Source: DASPKO01 sp035628055 | GTDB lineage: Bacteria; Planctomycetota; Phycisphaerae; Phycisphaerales; UBA1924 | Direction: 5' to 3' | Assembly: GCA_035628055.1 (NCBI GenBank) | Contig: DASPKO010000040.1 | Coordinates: 1-17,524, forward strand | DNA length: 17,524 bases | Part shown: positions 16,819 to 17,524 of the stretch, piece by piece | Layout of the letters: each line of letters starts with the position of its first letter | How positions within the stretch are numbered: the stretch's first letter is position 1 | Made by a program: the position numbers and the translations under genes | The notes under the pieces: model-generated | What the model was told of the DNA's origin: nothing | Seen by the model: the letters and a program-made list of their open reading frames with translations, nothing else | Database searches by the model: none

Positions 16819-17524
16819 TCACCCGCCGAGATATCGCGCGTAGATCGAGCGGGCCCGGGCCGGGTCACGCGTGCCGCGCACCAGGGCGCGGCCGTCGGCG
16901 AACACGGTCAGCTCCAGCGGGACGGACGGGGGGTCCTCCGGGCCCGCGGTGCTGGCCCCCGCCCCGGGGCCTTCGCGCGGCGACGGGAAGTCGGCCCGCT
17001 CCTCCCGGAGCACGGCCCGCACGGCGAAGGCCGAGGCCGTGACCGCCGCGGACCGGCCCAGGTGGGACGCGAGCGCCGGCAGGTCGAGCGCGCCGGCTGA
17101 GGGGGGCCAGACCTGCACGCTGTCGGCGCCGCAGAGGGCGGTGGACTCGGTCTCCCCCGCGTCGAGGTAGTCGAAACGGCGCTGGGCACAGCACGGGCAG
17201 TCGCGCTCGGGCCCGGGTGGACCGGGGCGGTGCCCCAGCACGAGCGAGCGCCACGCGCCCTCCCATGGGTCGAGCTCGACGAGGCGGCAGTCCTCGGGCG
17301 TGGCGGCGCCAACGAGCACCTTGAGCGCCCACGCGGCCTGCTGGGCCGCGACGAGCGCGGAGGCGGCGCCGAGCACCCCGGCGCTCTCGCACGTGGGCGC
17401 GGCGCCGGGCGGCGGGGGGGTGGCGAGCAGGCAGCGGAGGCAGGGGCCGGCCCCGGGCAGGAACAGTCCCGCGGTGCCGCGCGTCCCGACCACGCCGGCG
17501 TACACCAGCGGCAGGCCGTGCTTC
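16819..17524 (-). CDS. thiF: ThiF/MoeB/HesA-family E1-like adenylyltransferase, N-terminus outside window
   Basis: The C-terminal 234 or so residues are present; the ATP-binding Rossmann half lies beyond the window edge. The visible part begins LPLVYAGVVGTRGTAG, then CLRCL (first CxxC of the zinc site), APTCESAGVLG (the conserved Cys-containing crossover loop), a helix QQAAWALKVLVG, and DCPCC (second Cys pair of the zinc site). This order is that of ThiF/MoeB proteins that adenylylate the C-terminal Gly of ThiS or MoaD. The C-terminal extension ending TVFADGRALVRGTRDPARARSIYARYLGG is seen in planctomycete-type ThiF, as far as I recall. With thiS and thiG in the same window but 15 kb away, ThiS is the likely partner; MoeB activity on MoaD cannot be excluded. 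A GTG at 17505 is internal, not the start. The gene converges on hppA with 35 bases between and no visible terminator. Confidence 0.85.
   Translation of the reverse strand, partial: KHGLPLVYAGVVGTRGTAGLFLPGAGPCLRCLLATPPPPGAAPTCESAGVLGAASALVAAQQAAWALKVLVGAATPEDCRLVELDPWEGAWRSLVLGHRPGPPGPERDCPCCAQRRFDYLDAGETESTALCGADSVQVWPPSAGALDLPALASHLGRSAAVTASAFAVRAVLREERADFPSPREGPGAGASTAGPEDPPSVPLELTVFADGRALVRGTRDPARARSIYARYLGG

Overview
The window is very GC-rich (roughly 70%), densely packed bacterial chromosome. Three predicted surface proteins carry an N-terminal LE-x-R-x-L-type motif (LEGRLLLGAD, LENRTLLGAD, LEGRVLPSG), which resembles the LEPR-XLL export/anchor signature common in planctomycetes. Together with a ThiD2-ThiE fusion and an atypical membrane pyrophosphatase, this suggests a member of the Planctomycetota, perhaps Phycisphaerae. 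That placement is inference: there is no rRNA or other phylogenetic marker apart from rpsU. I see no tRNA, rRNA, CRISPR array, insertion sequence or phage gene.

Layout. (1) Positions 1-1579, minus strand: a tight thiS-thiG-(DinB-like) operon. thiS and thiG abut with no spacer. (2) Positions 1741-4815, plus strand, divergent from it: a predicted lipoprotein, a ThiD2-ThiE fusion and a DUF2071/YqjF-like protein that overlaps the thiE end. (3) Positions 4812-8641, minus strand: two tandem paralogous surface proteins. Each has four related beta-rich modules and ends in its own strong intrinsic terminator. The upstream paralog carries a large Asp/Gly-rich repeat linker between modules 2 and 3. (4) Positions 9007-11188, plus strand: a serA-type dehydrogenase and serC, two steps of the phosphorylated serine pathway. 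(5) Positions 11205-13430, minus strand: a large predicted surface protein whose C-terminal half holds seven Trp-containing repeats, probably a beta-propeller. (6) Positions 13544-16783, plus strand: rpsU with a good promoter, then a compact promoter-like/terminator element, then an 877-residue membrane-bound pyrophosphatase (hppA). (7) Positions 16819-17524, minus strand: the C-terminal part of a ThiF/MoeB-type E1 enzyme, cut by the window edge.

How the genes fit together. ThiS (sulfur carrier), ThiG (thiazole synthase), ThiD2-ThiE (pyrimidine kinase plus coupling enzyme) and the distal ThiF-like enzyme (ThiS activation) would supply the sulfur-carrier, thiazole and coupling steps of thiamine phosphate synthesis. 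ThiC, ThiO/ThiH and ThiL are not in the window, and no TPP riboswitch is visible. The least described content is the repeat architecture of the three surface proteins. The divergent pyrophosphatase and its possibly attenuated leader are the other points worth attention.
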